From Leptospira sp. WS39.C2 (GTDB lineage: Bacteria > Spirochaetota > Leptospiria > Leptospirales > Leptospiraceae): a stretch of DNA of 64,000 nucleotides. The translations under genes were made by a program, and so were the position numbers. Every line of letters starts with the position of its first letter. Position 1 is the stretch's first letter. This document shows, piece by piece, positions 9,886 to 16,287 of the stretch. The notes below the pieces were generated by a model. It saw only the letters and a list, made by a program, of their open reading frames with translations, had not been told where the DNA came from and made no database searches. The stretch is taken from the NCBI RefSeq assembly GCF_040833965.1, contig NZ_CP162143.1, positions 62,001 to 126,000 on the forward strand, read 5' to 3'.

Positions 9886-11109
9886 ATGCGTTCAATCAAA
9901 AAATCTACTCCCCCAAGAAAATCTGACAAAAAAGGTTTCAAAACAAAAGAACCTTACCTATTTAAAACCATTGACAACACAGAAGTCCACATTTTAGGAA
10001 CTGCCCACATTTCCAAACAAAGCGTGGAAGAAGTTGAAAAAATGATCCAGAGTATCAAACCAGATGTCATTTGTGTTGAGTTATGTGAATCACGAATGAA
10101 GTCAGTGGAAGACCCTGATTATCTTAAAAAATTAGATATATTTAAAGTATTCAAAGAACGTAAAATGTGGTTATTACTTTCGAGCCTCATTTTATCTTCC
10201 TTCCAGAAAAAAATGGGAAACCAAGACATCAAACCAGGCGATGAAATGCGAAAAGCCATCTCACTTGGTAGAAAAATGAAAAAACCTGTGATCCCAGTCG
10301 ATCGCGAAATCCAAACAACACTCAAACGTTCCTGGGGCAATGTTGGATTTTTTTCTAAGATGTATCTCTTCAGTGCATTACTTGCTTCCCTTCTTGTCAA
10401 AGAAGATGTTTCGGACGAAAAAATCGAAGAAATGAAATCGGAAGACATTCTGAAAGATTTGTTTTCACAAGTCCCTAAAAAATATGAATCCGTTAAGAAT
10501 GTCATCATTGATGAAAGGGATATCTATTTAGCTGAAAAAATACGAGTTTCCACCTTAGATAAAAAGGTAAAAAAAGTGGTAGCAGTTGTGGGAGCGGGAC
10601 ACCTTGCCGGGATTGAAAGAAACATCAATCTTCAAAATGACTTATCTGTGTTAGATGAAGTTCCAAAACGTAAAATTTGGGATAGTATCAGTATTGTCAT
10701 TTATCCTATATTTTTTGCTGGTCTCATTGGATATACCACTTGGAGCCAAGGGGGAGAGGCGGGAATGGATTTATTTTCCAAACTCGTCTACATCAAAGGA
10801 GGACTTGCTGCACTCGGAGCTCTCATTGCTTGGGCTCACCCCATTTCTATTTTACTTGCTTTCATCACGGCTCCAATTGGAACCTTTATTCCCATCTTTA
10901 AAGCAGGGTGGGTGAGTGCATTGTCAGAATCCTATTTACGTAAACCTCTTGTTGAAGACTTTGAACGGATTGCTGAAGACTCTGAAAGTTTTGCAGGATT
11001 TTGGAAAAATCGTGTCCTCCATATCTTTTTAGTTTTTTTCCTCCCACAGTTTGGATCCACAATTGGAACCTTTATTGTGGCAGGAAAAGGCTTGAAGAAT
11101 TTGTTTTAA
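9886..11109 (+). CDS. TraB/PrgY-family membrane protein
   Basis: TraB-family protein (TraB/PrgY/GumN superfamily, an erythromycin-esterase/EreA-like fold proposed to be a metalloprotease). The N-terminal 250 residues carry the family signatures: HILGTAHISKQSVEEV near residue 35, VICVELCESR near 65 and VVGAGHLAGIERNI near 235, with the conserved His and Glu that are the suspected active-site residues. The C-terminal 140 residues contain three or four hydrophobic helices, so the protein is probably held in the inner membrane with the N-terminal domain in the cytoplasm. Members of this type are widespread in spirochaetes and archaea, but their substrate is unknown. Divergent from cheD. Monocistronic by spacing (48 bp to the next gene). 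Confidence 0.88.
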   Translation: MRSIKKSTPPRKSDKKGFKTKEPYLFKTIDNTEVHILGTAHISKQSVEEVEKMIQSIKPDVICVELCESRMKSVEDPDYLKKLDIFKVFKERKMWLLLSSLILSSFQKKMGNQDIKPGDEMRKAISLGRKMKKPVIPVDREIQTTLKRSWGNVGFFSKMYLFSALLASLLVKEDVSDEKIEEMKSEDILKDLFSQVPKKYESVKNVIIDERDIYLAEKIRVSTLDKKVKKVVAVVGAGHLAGIERNINLQNDLSVLDEVPKRKIWDSISIVIYPIFFAGLIGYTTWSQGGEAGMDLFSKLVYIKGGLAALGALIAWAHPISILLAFITAPIGTFIPIFKAGWVSALSESYLRKPLVEDFERIAEDSESFAGFWKNRVLHIFLVFFLPQFGSTIGTFIVAGKGLKNLF

Positions 11110-11157
11110 ACTGGTAATTTAGAGAAAAGGCATTCGTCTAAGAGATAGGAAACCAGT

Positions 11158-11535
11158 ATGAAACGTAAATTTAGTTTAGGATTCATTTTACTGTTCCTCC
11201 TCTATTTAGGATGCAAATCCTCCATATTTGGAGTTTGCCTTTCCAATGAATCGGTTGTCGAAAAATCGACTGTCCCACCTTGCCACCAAACACAAGCAGG
11301 TGAATCAGAAACAAAAGAAGGTTGTGATTGCCCTATCGTTTTAGAATCACTCCAATTTTCTACTGATACTACAAATACCGATGGGAAACCATTGGTTACT
11401 ACTGTGGATTGGCTTGGGACCAAACCATGGGTCCTCTCTTCGGCCAAACAAATTGGTAACCAACTTCCCTTAAACTTCTCTCATGAAAAACTCCCTCCTT
11501 TTTTTCCCACTCGAACCATCCGACTTCTGATTTGA
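11158..11535 (+). CDS. Small cysteine-containing lipoprotein, unknown
   Basis: 125 residues with a lipoprotein signal: a KRK start, hydrophobic core FSLGFILLFLLY and lipobox LYLGC, so Cys19 would be lipidated. The mature part has a scatter of cysteines (GVCLSN, PPCHQT, EGCDCP) in its first 45 residues and otherwise polar sequence. No family recognised. It lies 73 bp upstream of the copper-storage protein gene with no strong terminator between, so it may be cotranscribed. The CHQ and CDC patterns could bind metal, which would fit an envelope copper role, but this is inference from position and composition only. Confidence 0.7.
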   Translation: MKRKFSLGFILLFLLYLGCKSSIFGVCLSNESVVEKSTVPPCHQTQAGESETKEGCDCPIVLESLQFSTDTTNTDGKPLVTTVDWLGTKPWVLSSAKQIGNQLPLNFSHEKLPPFFPTRTIRLLI

Positions 11536-11608
11536 AATTGGCACACCTTTTTAAGAGGTGACTTCTTTTTCACTTTGAACTTAAAGATTTTTAAAAAAGG
11601 AATATAAT

Positions 11609-12052
11609 ATGAATCGTAAAGAATTATTGCAAAAAGCAGGGATGGCAGTGGCTGTTTCTGGTATTTTATCCACACTTTCTGCTGAAGACCATGACCATTC
11701 GCCAACAATGCCAACAGCTGGTAAATCTAAGTATGCGAAAGCGATGATGGCTGCCATCCATTGCCAACTTTCTGCTGAAGTATGCCTGAGCCATTGTCTC
11801 ACTGAACTTGGAAAAGGTGACAAAGCAATGGCAGCTTGTGCAACTTCTACTCGTGAAGTGATCAGTCTCTGTGACTCGTTTGTAAAATTAGCGAGCCAAA
11901 ACTCATCGTTCACAAAAAAACTAGCAAATTTATGTGTGGAAGTTTGTGAAGCTTGTGCGAAAGAATGTGACAAACACGCAAATCACCATGCTGTTTGTAA
12001 AGAATGCAAAGACAGTTGTCTTGCATGTGTAAAAGAACTAAAAAAAGTATAA
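11609..12052 (+). CDS. Csp-type four-helix copper-storage protein
   Basis: 147-residue protein of the DUF326/Csp family, in which Cys residues lining a four-helix bundle bind many Cu(I) ions. The repeated motifs are clear: CQLSAEVCLSHCL near residue 54, CATSTREVISLC near 76, CVEVCEACAKECDKHANHH near 112 and CKECKDSCLACVKEL at the end, about a dozen cysteines in all. An N-terminal stretch (MNRKELLQKAGMAVAVSGIL) looks like an export signal resembling a Tat signal but without the twin arginine, followed by a His/Asp-rich linker (EDHDHS). Csp1 proteins are exported; Csp3 are cytosolic. This one resembles the exported type. A good AAGGAA-like ribosome site precedes ATG 11609. Confidence 0.88.
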   Translation: MNRKELLQKAGMAVAVSGILSTLSAEDHDHSPTMPTAGKSKYAKAMMAAIHCQLSAEVCLSHCLTELGKGDKAMAACATSTREVISLCDSFVKLASQNSSFTKKLANLCVEVCEACAKECDKHANHHAVCKECKDSCLACVKELKKV

Positions 12053-12076
12053 GTTCAAATAGGGAACAATACTTTG

Positions 12077-12112
12077 AAAAGCTGTCCATCGTTTTGGTGG
12101 ACAGCTTTTTTA
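12077..12112 (+). terminator. Rho-independent terminator after copper-storage gene
   Basis: An 11-bp stem (AAAAGCTGTCC / GGACAGCTTTT) with an 11-base loop, followed by a T run, 25 bp after the copper-storage stop codon. The run of A on the other side makes it able to end the convergent hydrolase transcript as well. Confidence 0.85.
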
Positions 12113-12113
12113 T

Positions 12114-12944
12114 TTAACGTTTGGTTTTCTTTTTCGGTTTTGCTTTTGTAGTCTGTTTCGGCTTGCTTTTGTTAGCTGGAGATTTCTTTTTTGTTAATTT
12201 ATCTTTATTTTTTTTGTAGACCGAAGGTTCGTATTTTGAAAAATCCACTTCGATTTTTTTAGGAACTGCAAATTCAGGATTTGCTTTCGGGCTTGGTGAG
12301 ATGTTGATATTGTCTTTAGGTGTACCTAAAAACTCTCGTAAGGTTCTTATGTTTTCATAACGCCGAACAAGGTTGTAATTTCCTGGGATATCAAACCATA
12401 AATCACGGCCTTGTCCAAACTCAGTACTTTCTTGGGGAGGGAAACTAAAATCTTCAATGGCAGAAAGTGGTTGGAAAAGTGGGAAAAACAAAGCGTTTTT
12501 ATAATTGGTTTTTACCCAGTCGGATTCATAACCCCAAAAGGAAAACCTAGTATTCGTAAAACGATCTGATCCGTGAAATGGTGTGCCCAAAGTGATGAGA
12601 CGTTTCACTTTACGCCTCGCTTCGTCAGGTAATATCAAAACCAAAAGTCCACCCGTATTATGTGCTATCAAAGTAACTTCGTTAGGTGCTGTTAGTATCT
12701 GTTTCGATAGATATTGGACTGCCTCTTCTAAAGAACTTGGGTTTCTTAAGGTGGATAAGATCCCCACTTTAAACCCTAAATTATCCAAATTGGATTTTAA
12801 CCTTGCATAAAAAAAACGACCAGAATTAAAGCCTGGTACAATGAGAATGTTTTTGTCTTTGTTGTCTTCTATCGACAAGTGACTAGGGAGGTAAAAAGAC
12901 AATAAAGCCCAAAATCGTTCCAGATATTCAATGAATCGAAACAT
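12114..12944 (-). CDS. Lipase-like alpha/beta-hydrolase lacking the nucleophile Ser, Lys-rich tail
   Basis: Alpha/beta-hydrolase fold of the triacylglycerol-lipase/PGAP1-like type, 276 residues. The oxyanion strand-loop (NILIVPGFNSGRFFYARL, residues 30-47) and the LITLGTPFHGSDRF segment near residue 125 are typical of these lipases. The nucleophile elbow, normally GHSMG or GHSTG, reads AHNTGG near residue 98: Ser is replaced by Asn (codon AAT on the coding strand). That should abolish ordinary serine-hydrolase activity. The last 45 residues are a tail of Lys, Pro, Ala and Thr (KKKSPANKSKPKQTTKAKPK) likely to bind nucleic acid or acidic polymer. No signal peptide is evident. Could be a binding protein or scaffold. 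Confidence 0.75.
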   Translation of the reverse strand: MFRFIEYLERFWALLSFYLPSHLSIEDNKDKNILIVPGFNSGRFFYARLKSNLDNLGFKVGILSTLRNPSSLEEAVQYLSKQILTAPNEVTLIAHNTGGLLVLILPDEARRKVKRLITLGTPFHGSDRFTNTRFSFWGYESDWVKTNYKNALFFPLFQPLSAIEDFSFPPQESTEFGQGRDLWFDIPGNYNLVRRYENIRTLREFLGTPKDNINISPSPKANPEFAVPKKIEVDFSKYEPSVYKKNKDKLTKKKSPANKSKPKQTTKAKPKKKTKR

Positions 12945-13056
12945 GAATTAAATGATTCAATCTGACACAATTCTTGTCTATGAAAATCAATCTCAGGGGA
13001 AGAATTCCTGAATTGACCGATAACCGTACCTACATAGGATTGCCTTTTAGTAAGTT

Positions 13057-13422
13057 ATGTTGCAATTGTTGCGTGTCATTTTCACAATTTTGGTACTACC
13101 TTGCTTTCTTTGGGCAAGTCCAGGCAATTATGAAGAGGCAAGTAAGTTACTCCCTGAAATTTGGGAGACAAAATACCCACTTCCTTATGGAAAACTCGTA
13201 AGAAAGGACCCACTTGGCCAAGGAATCCGCCAGATTTCGCGTAAAAAAGGAAAGTATTGGGTGTACAATTTTGAAGTATTTATGCCAAAGTACGAAAGAA
13301 AAGAAACCACGGCTGTCCCAAAAGCGGAAGGCCGGAACATCCTCGTCTTTTTTTTCTGGAATCCGGGAATTTCCGATGAACCCTACCGGATTGAATTAGG
13401 GGAACCACATGAAGGGAAATGA
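13057..13422 (+). CDS. Small exported protein, unknown
   Basis: 121 residues. The N-terminus (LLRVIFTILVLPCFLWAS) is a signal peptide, cleaved near ASPGN, or possibly a lipoprotein signal at LPC. The mature part of about 95 residues is basic and aromatic (GKYWVYNFEVFMPKYER) and ends in a short beta-rich stretch (ILVFFFWNPGISDEPYRIEL). No family recognised. It is followed at once by the UDP-glucose pyrophosphorylase gene, whose preferred start is one base after this stop codon, so the two are very likely cotranscribed and translationally coupled. Confidence 0.65.
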   Translation: MLQLLRVIFTILVLPCFLWASPGNYEEASKLLPEIWETKYPLPYGKLVRKDPLGQGIRQISRKKGKYWVYNFEVFMPKYERKETTAVPKAEGRNILVFFFWNPGISDEPYRIELGEPHEGK

Positions 13423-13423
13423 A

Positions 13424-14836
13424 ATGGAGAAACATACCTCAGACCAACTGATCCGCGAAACCATGAAACAGGCAGGTCTTTCCGACCCATTCATAGTCGA
13501 TTTTATCAGTAAAGTGGACGCCGTCCGCAATGGAGAAACAGGGATTGTTCGTTGGGAAGAAGTGGGGGACTTAGACCCTATCTCGGACGAAATTTCTCTC
13601 GAGGCGATCCATACCTCGTATGCATTGGATACAAGTCTTTTGTCCAAACTTGTCGTGATCAAATTGAATGGTGGCCTTGGGACAAGTATGGGCCTGGATA
13701 AAGCAAAGTCCCTAATCCCTATCAAAGGGAGTTTGTCCTTTTTATCAGTCATGGCCAAACAAATTGAATACCTAAGAAGTAAATATGGGATCAATGTACC
13801 TCTTCTTTTTATGGATTCTTACAATACCCAAGAAGATTCGCAAAAAGAATTAAAACAAAGTGGCTTCAAACAGACATTACGTTCTAGTTTTTTACAACAC
13901 AAAGTACCAAGGTTAGATGCAAAAACTTTCGCTCCAATCAAAACCCAATTAGAAAAAGAGAATTGGTGCCCCCCGGGTCATGGTGATATTTATTTTACTA
14001 TGATGGAAGAAGGGATTTTAGATGAACTTATCGAGAAAGGTTATGAAATCGCCTTTTTGTCAAATGGTGATAATTTGGGAGCAACAGTAGACCCACAAAT
14101 TGTTTCTTATTTACTCAAAGAAAACATCCACTTTGCAATGGAAATGACACCAAAAACTTTAGCGGACAAAAAAGGTGGCGCTATATATAGGAAGTTAGTT
14201 GGCGGAAAAATGATTCAATATGAACTATTGGAAACTGCACAAGTGCCAAAAGAACATGAACATGAATTCAGTGGCCTTGGTAAATTTAGAACATTTTCAA
14301 CTAACAATCTATGGATCAATTTGAGAGCGTTAAAAGAAAGGTTTCAGCAAGGAAATTTTTCTTTATCGTTAATTGTTAATCCAAAACAAGTTGATGGAAA
14401 AGAAGTGATCCAACTAGAAACCGCAATGGGAAGTGCTGTTGGTAATTTTTCGAAATTCAAGGGGATCATTATCCCACGAGATAGGTTTGCTCCTGTCAAA
14501 AAAACAGAAGATTACCTAATCCGACGTTCCGATGCTTATATGTTAAATGAAGATTTTTCACTAACAATGGCAAAAGAACGAAAAGAAAAAGGCCTTGGTG
14601 AAGTCCTTGTCACTCTCGATGAAAAACATTATAAAAAAATCCAACAATTTGATGCTTTGTTTTTGGCCTTACCTTCATTGATTGGTTGTGAAGAATTGGT
14701 AGTGGAAGGTGAAATTTTGTTTGATGTTCCCATTACAATCAAAGGCAAAGTGAAGTTTCAAAATAAATCAGGTAGTCTTGTAAAAATTTCTTCATTATTA
14801 AAAACTGAATTTGAAAACCAAACAGTTTCTTTATGA
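13424..14836 (+). CDS. UTP-glucose-1-phosphate uridylyltransferase (eukaryote-type UDPGP family)
   Basis: Makes UDP-glucose from UTP and glucose-1-phosphate for glycan synthesis. About 470 residues, matching the eukaryote-like UDPGP family rather than the 290-residue bacterial GalU. The nucleotide-binding signature KLNGGLGTSMG and the following Lys of AKSLIPIKG lie near residues 80-100, with DSYNTQEDS near 130, PPGHGDIY near 185 and the metal site SNGDNLGA near 220. The C-terminal 100 residues form the left-handed beta-helix seen in the family (VEGEILFDVPITIKGKVKF). ATG 13424 has AAGGGA at ideal distance; an in-frame ATG at 13409 also has AGGGG and would overlap the preceding gene by 14 bases. 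Confidence 0.92.
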   Translation: MEKHTSDQLIRETMKQAGLSDPFIVDFISKVDAVRNGETGIVRWEEVGDLDPISDEISLEAIHTSYALDTSLLSKLVVIKLNGGLGTSMGLDKAKSLIPIKGSLSFLSVMAKQIEYLRSKYGINVPLLFMDSYNTQEDSQKELKQSGFKQTLRSSFLQHKVPRLDAKTFAPIKTQLEKENWCPPGHGDIYFTMMEEGILDELIEKGYEIAFLSNGDNLGATVDPQIVSYLLKENIHFAMEMTPKTLADKKGGAIYRKLVGGKMIQYELLETAQVPKEHEHEFSGLGKFRTFSTNNLWINLRALKERFQQGNFSLSLIVNPKQVDGKEVIQLETAMGSAVGNFSKFKGIIIPRDRFAPVKKTEDYLIRRSDAYMLNEDFSLTMAKERKEKGLGEVLVTLDEKHYKKIQQFDALFLALPSLIGCEELVVEGEILFDVPITIKGKVKFQNKSGSLVKISSLLKTEFENQTVSL

Positions 14837-15096
14837 AATGGGGATATTATATTTTACTTTTTTTCATTTTACTTTTTGAGAATTGTGGTTCACCCATTTC
14901 CTTTCGAACGGCTTGTTACGAAAGAAACAAATGTTCTACAATAGAAGGTTCTTGTTTCCTACGAAACGATGTTTTTTACCGAGTTTCAACGGGAGCAACC
15001 GAATATAGTAACGCAGATTTGGCGGCAATTGTTGGAAGTTGTCTCGGTTTAGAAAACCTTTGTCGGAAAAACTGTGAAAGTAGTACTATTTTTTAA
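14833..15096 (+). CDS. Small Cys-rich lipoprotein, unknown
   Basis: 87 residues. A hydrophobic N-terminus (YYILLFFILL) ends in FENCGS, a spirochaete-style lipobox with lipidated Cys18. The mature part has further cysteines (TACYERNKCSTIEGSC, VGSCLGLENLCRKNC) that could form three disulphides, as in small secreted proteins. No family recognised. Its ATG overlaps the pyrophosphorylase stop (ATGA), so translation is coupled. The 3' end overlaps the convergent TetR gene by 11 bases. Confidence 0.65.
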   Translation: MKWGYYILLFFILLFENCGSPISFRTACYERNKCSTIEGSCFLRNDVFYRVSTGATEYSNADLAAIVGSCLGLENLCRKNCESSTIF

Positions 15097-15688
15097 CTTC
15101 TAGTTTTAAACGTTCTCTCATTTGATCAAAGACTCGATGGATGTATTCCTCATTCAGTGAGATCCTCCAATTCATAAGTGACCCTTCGTAAAGTGTGATT
15201 AGATCCCTTGTTAGTTCTAATTCTTTTGTATTTTTTTGGAGATACCCATTTTTTTTCCATTTTTGAATGCAAACAACAAAGAGAGACTCCCATCGAGATA
15301 CAATCCTTTTAAACTCTTCGCTAAATGGAATTTCCCCTACAGGAAATTGGCAGGAAAAGATGGCAATCGGACAACCTTGGTAATAAGAATCATCCGTATG
15401 GATTTGTTTCTGGATCGCCTTTGTCATTTCAGAAATAAAATCATTGGGAGTATGGGACTTTTGTAGGATTTGACGAAACCAAATCAACACGTCCACTCCG
15501 TACGCTCGAATGACTTCAACGCCTAAGCTTTGTTTGGAGGGAAAGTGGTCATAAAAACTAGCCTTAGCAGTTTCTGACTCTTTGATGATTTGGTTGATCC
15601 CCGTATGGTAATACCCCTGGCTGTAAAACCTATGTTTGGCTATGGTTAGGATTCGAATTTTTGGGGAGGCTTTCATTTCCTCTTCCAT
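15086..15688 (-). CDS. TetR-family transcriptional repressor
   Basis: TetR family, 200 residues from the chosen start. The N-terminal helix-turn-helix domain is clear at residues 5-55: RILTIAKHRFYSQGYYHTGINQ, then IIKESETAKASFYDHFPSKQSLG, a close match to the family consensus. The remaining 140 residues form the ligand-binding domain; the region around CQFPVGEIPFSEEFK resembles TetR_C members near NemR/AcuR-type regulators. ATG 15688 (EEEMKASPK) is preferred, with 15676 possible; the frame stays open to 15838, but that would run through the operators and the divergent promoter. It probably represses itself and the thioesterase gene through the two inverted repeats at 15725-15766. Confidence 0.9.
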   Translation of the reverse strand: MEEEMKASPKIRILTIAKHRFYSQGYYHTGINQIIKESETAKASFYDHFPSKQSLGVEVIRAYGVDVLIWFRQILQKSHTPNDFISEMTKAIQKQIHTDDSYYQGCPIAIFSCQFPVGEIPFSEEFKRIVSRWESLFVVCIQKWKKNGYLQKNTKELELTRDLITLYEGSLMNWRISLNEEYIHRVFDQMRERLKLEVKK

Positions 15689-15724
15689 AATTCTGAAATG
15701 GGGGATTTCGCAATCCAAAAATAG

Positions 15725-15738
15725 ACAGAATTGTCTGT
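15725..15738. promoter_or_regulatory. TetR operator copy 1 (ACAGA-N4-TCTGT)
   Basis: Inverted repeat ACAGA-ATTG-TCTGT in the divergent intergenic region, 37 bp upstream of the TetR start. The same half-sites with the same spacer length recur at 15753. Such sites resemble the GACAGACCGGTCTGTC-like operators known for some TetR regulators. Function is inferred from position and duplication. Confidence 0.65.
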
Positions 15739-15752
15739 TTTTTTGTTGGCAG

Positions 15753-15766
15753 ACAGATCGGTCTGT
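15753..15766. promoter_or_regulatory. TetR operator copy 2 (ACAGA-N4-TCTGT)
   Basis: ACAGA-TCGG-TCTGT, identical half-sites and spacing to the copy at 15725, centres 28 bp apart and so nearly on the same face of the helix if about 10.5 bp per turn is allowed to slip. Flanking bases extend the symmetry to GACAGA/TCTGTC. It lies 28 bp upstream of the thioesterase ATG, where it would block its promoter. An extra half-site TCTGT follows at 15772. Confidence 0.68.
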
Positions 15767-15793
15767 CCAATTCTGTCGAGAAGAGGAATCCTT

Positions 15794-16201
15794 ATGAAAG
15801 TCATCCATATAGCAGAAATACCCGTATTGTGGAGCCATTTAGATGCCAATGGGCATGTGAATAACGGAGTGTACCAATCCTATTTAGATGAAGCAAGGAT
15901 GCAGGCACTCGAATCCGTAGGTTTTTCCATTCGGGAAATGCGTGAGAATTTAGTAGGTCCTGTGGTGATGAAAGCAGAGTTAACCTATCATAAACCACTC
16001 CACCACCCAGATTCTGTCCGGATTGAAACAGGGTTTCGGGATATGACTGCCGTTAGAGGGACCGTTTTGCAAAATATGTATCGTATTTCCGATGGAGCTC
16101 TTGTTTGTGCTGCGATTTTTTCAGCAATTTTTTACGACTTTGCAAGAAAAAGACCTTGGAAAATTCCAAAACTGTATTTTGAAAACCTAATGTCAGTTTG
16201 A
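15794..16201 (+). CDS. Hotdog-fold acyl-CoA thioesterase (4HBT family)
   Basis: 135-residue single-domain hotdog thioesterase. The family signature is near the N-terminus: WSHLDANGHVNNGVYQSYLDEAR, with the Asp-His and Asn-Asn residues of the 4HBT active site, followed by the long hotdog helix. ELTYHKPLHHPDSVRIETGF and VRGTVLQNMYRIS are the expected beta strands. Substrate unknown; such enzymes hydrolyse acyl-CoA esters of fatty or aromatic acids. ATG 15794 has AGAGGA at good distance, and an upstream in-frame ATG at 15731 lies inside operator 1 and is rejected. Divergent from the TetR gene and probably its regulatory target. Confidence 0.85.
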   Translation: MKVIHIAEIPVLWSHLDANGHVNNGVYQSYLDEARMQALESVGFSIREMRENLVGPVVMKAELTYHKPLHHPDSVRIETGFRDMTAVRGTVLQNMYRISDGALVCAAIFSAIFYDFARKRPWKIPKLYFENLMSV

Positions 16202-16255
16202 GTTTTTATAATCTTGTATCAATACAAGAGTGGTCAGGTTTGGACCATCGTGTAA

Positions 16256-16287
16256 AACTATCGTTTACTCGCGAATAAACGATAGTT
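16256..16287 (+). terminator. Terminator hairpin overlapping the 3' end of the papain-like gene
   Basis: A perfect 12-bp stem AACTATCGTTTA / TAAACGATAGTT with 8-base loop, followed after GGC by six T. It would end the thioesterase transcript and sits across the stop codon of the convergent gene at 16265. A smaller perfect hairpin (CTTGTAT / ATACAAG) precedes it at 16213-16228. Confidence 0.75.

Noticed and set aside
15689..15838. A 50-residue N-terminal extension of the TetR protein.
   Set aside because: It runs through both operators and the divergent promoter and start; the helix-turn-helix begins normally from ATG 15688.
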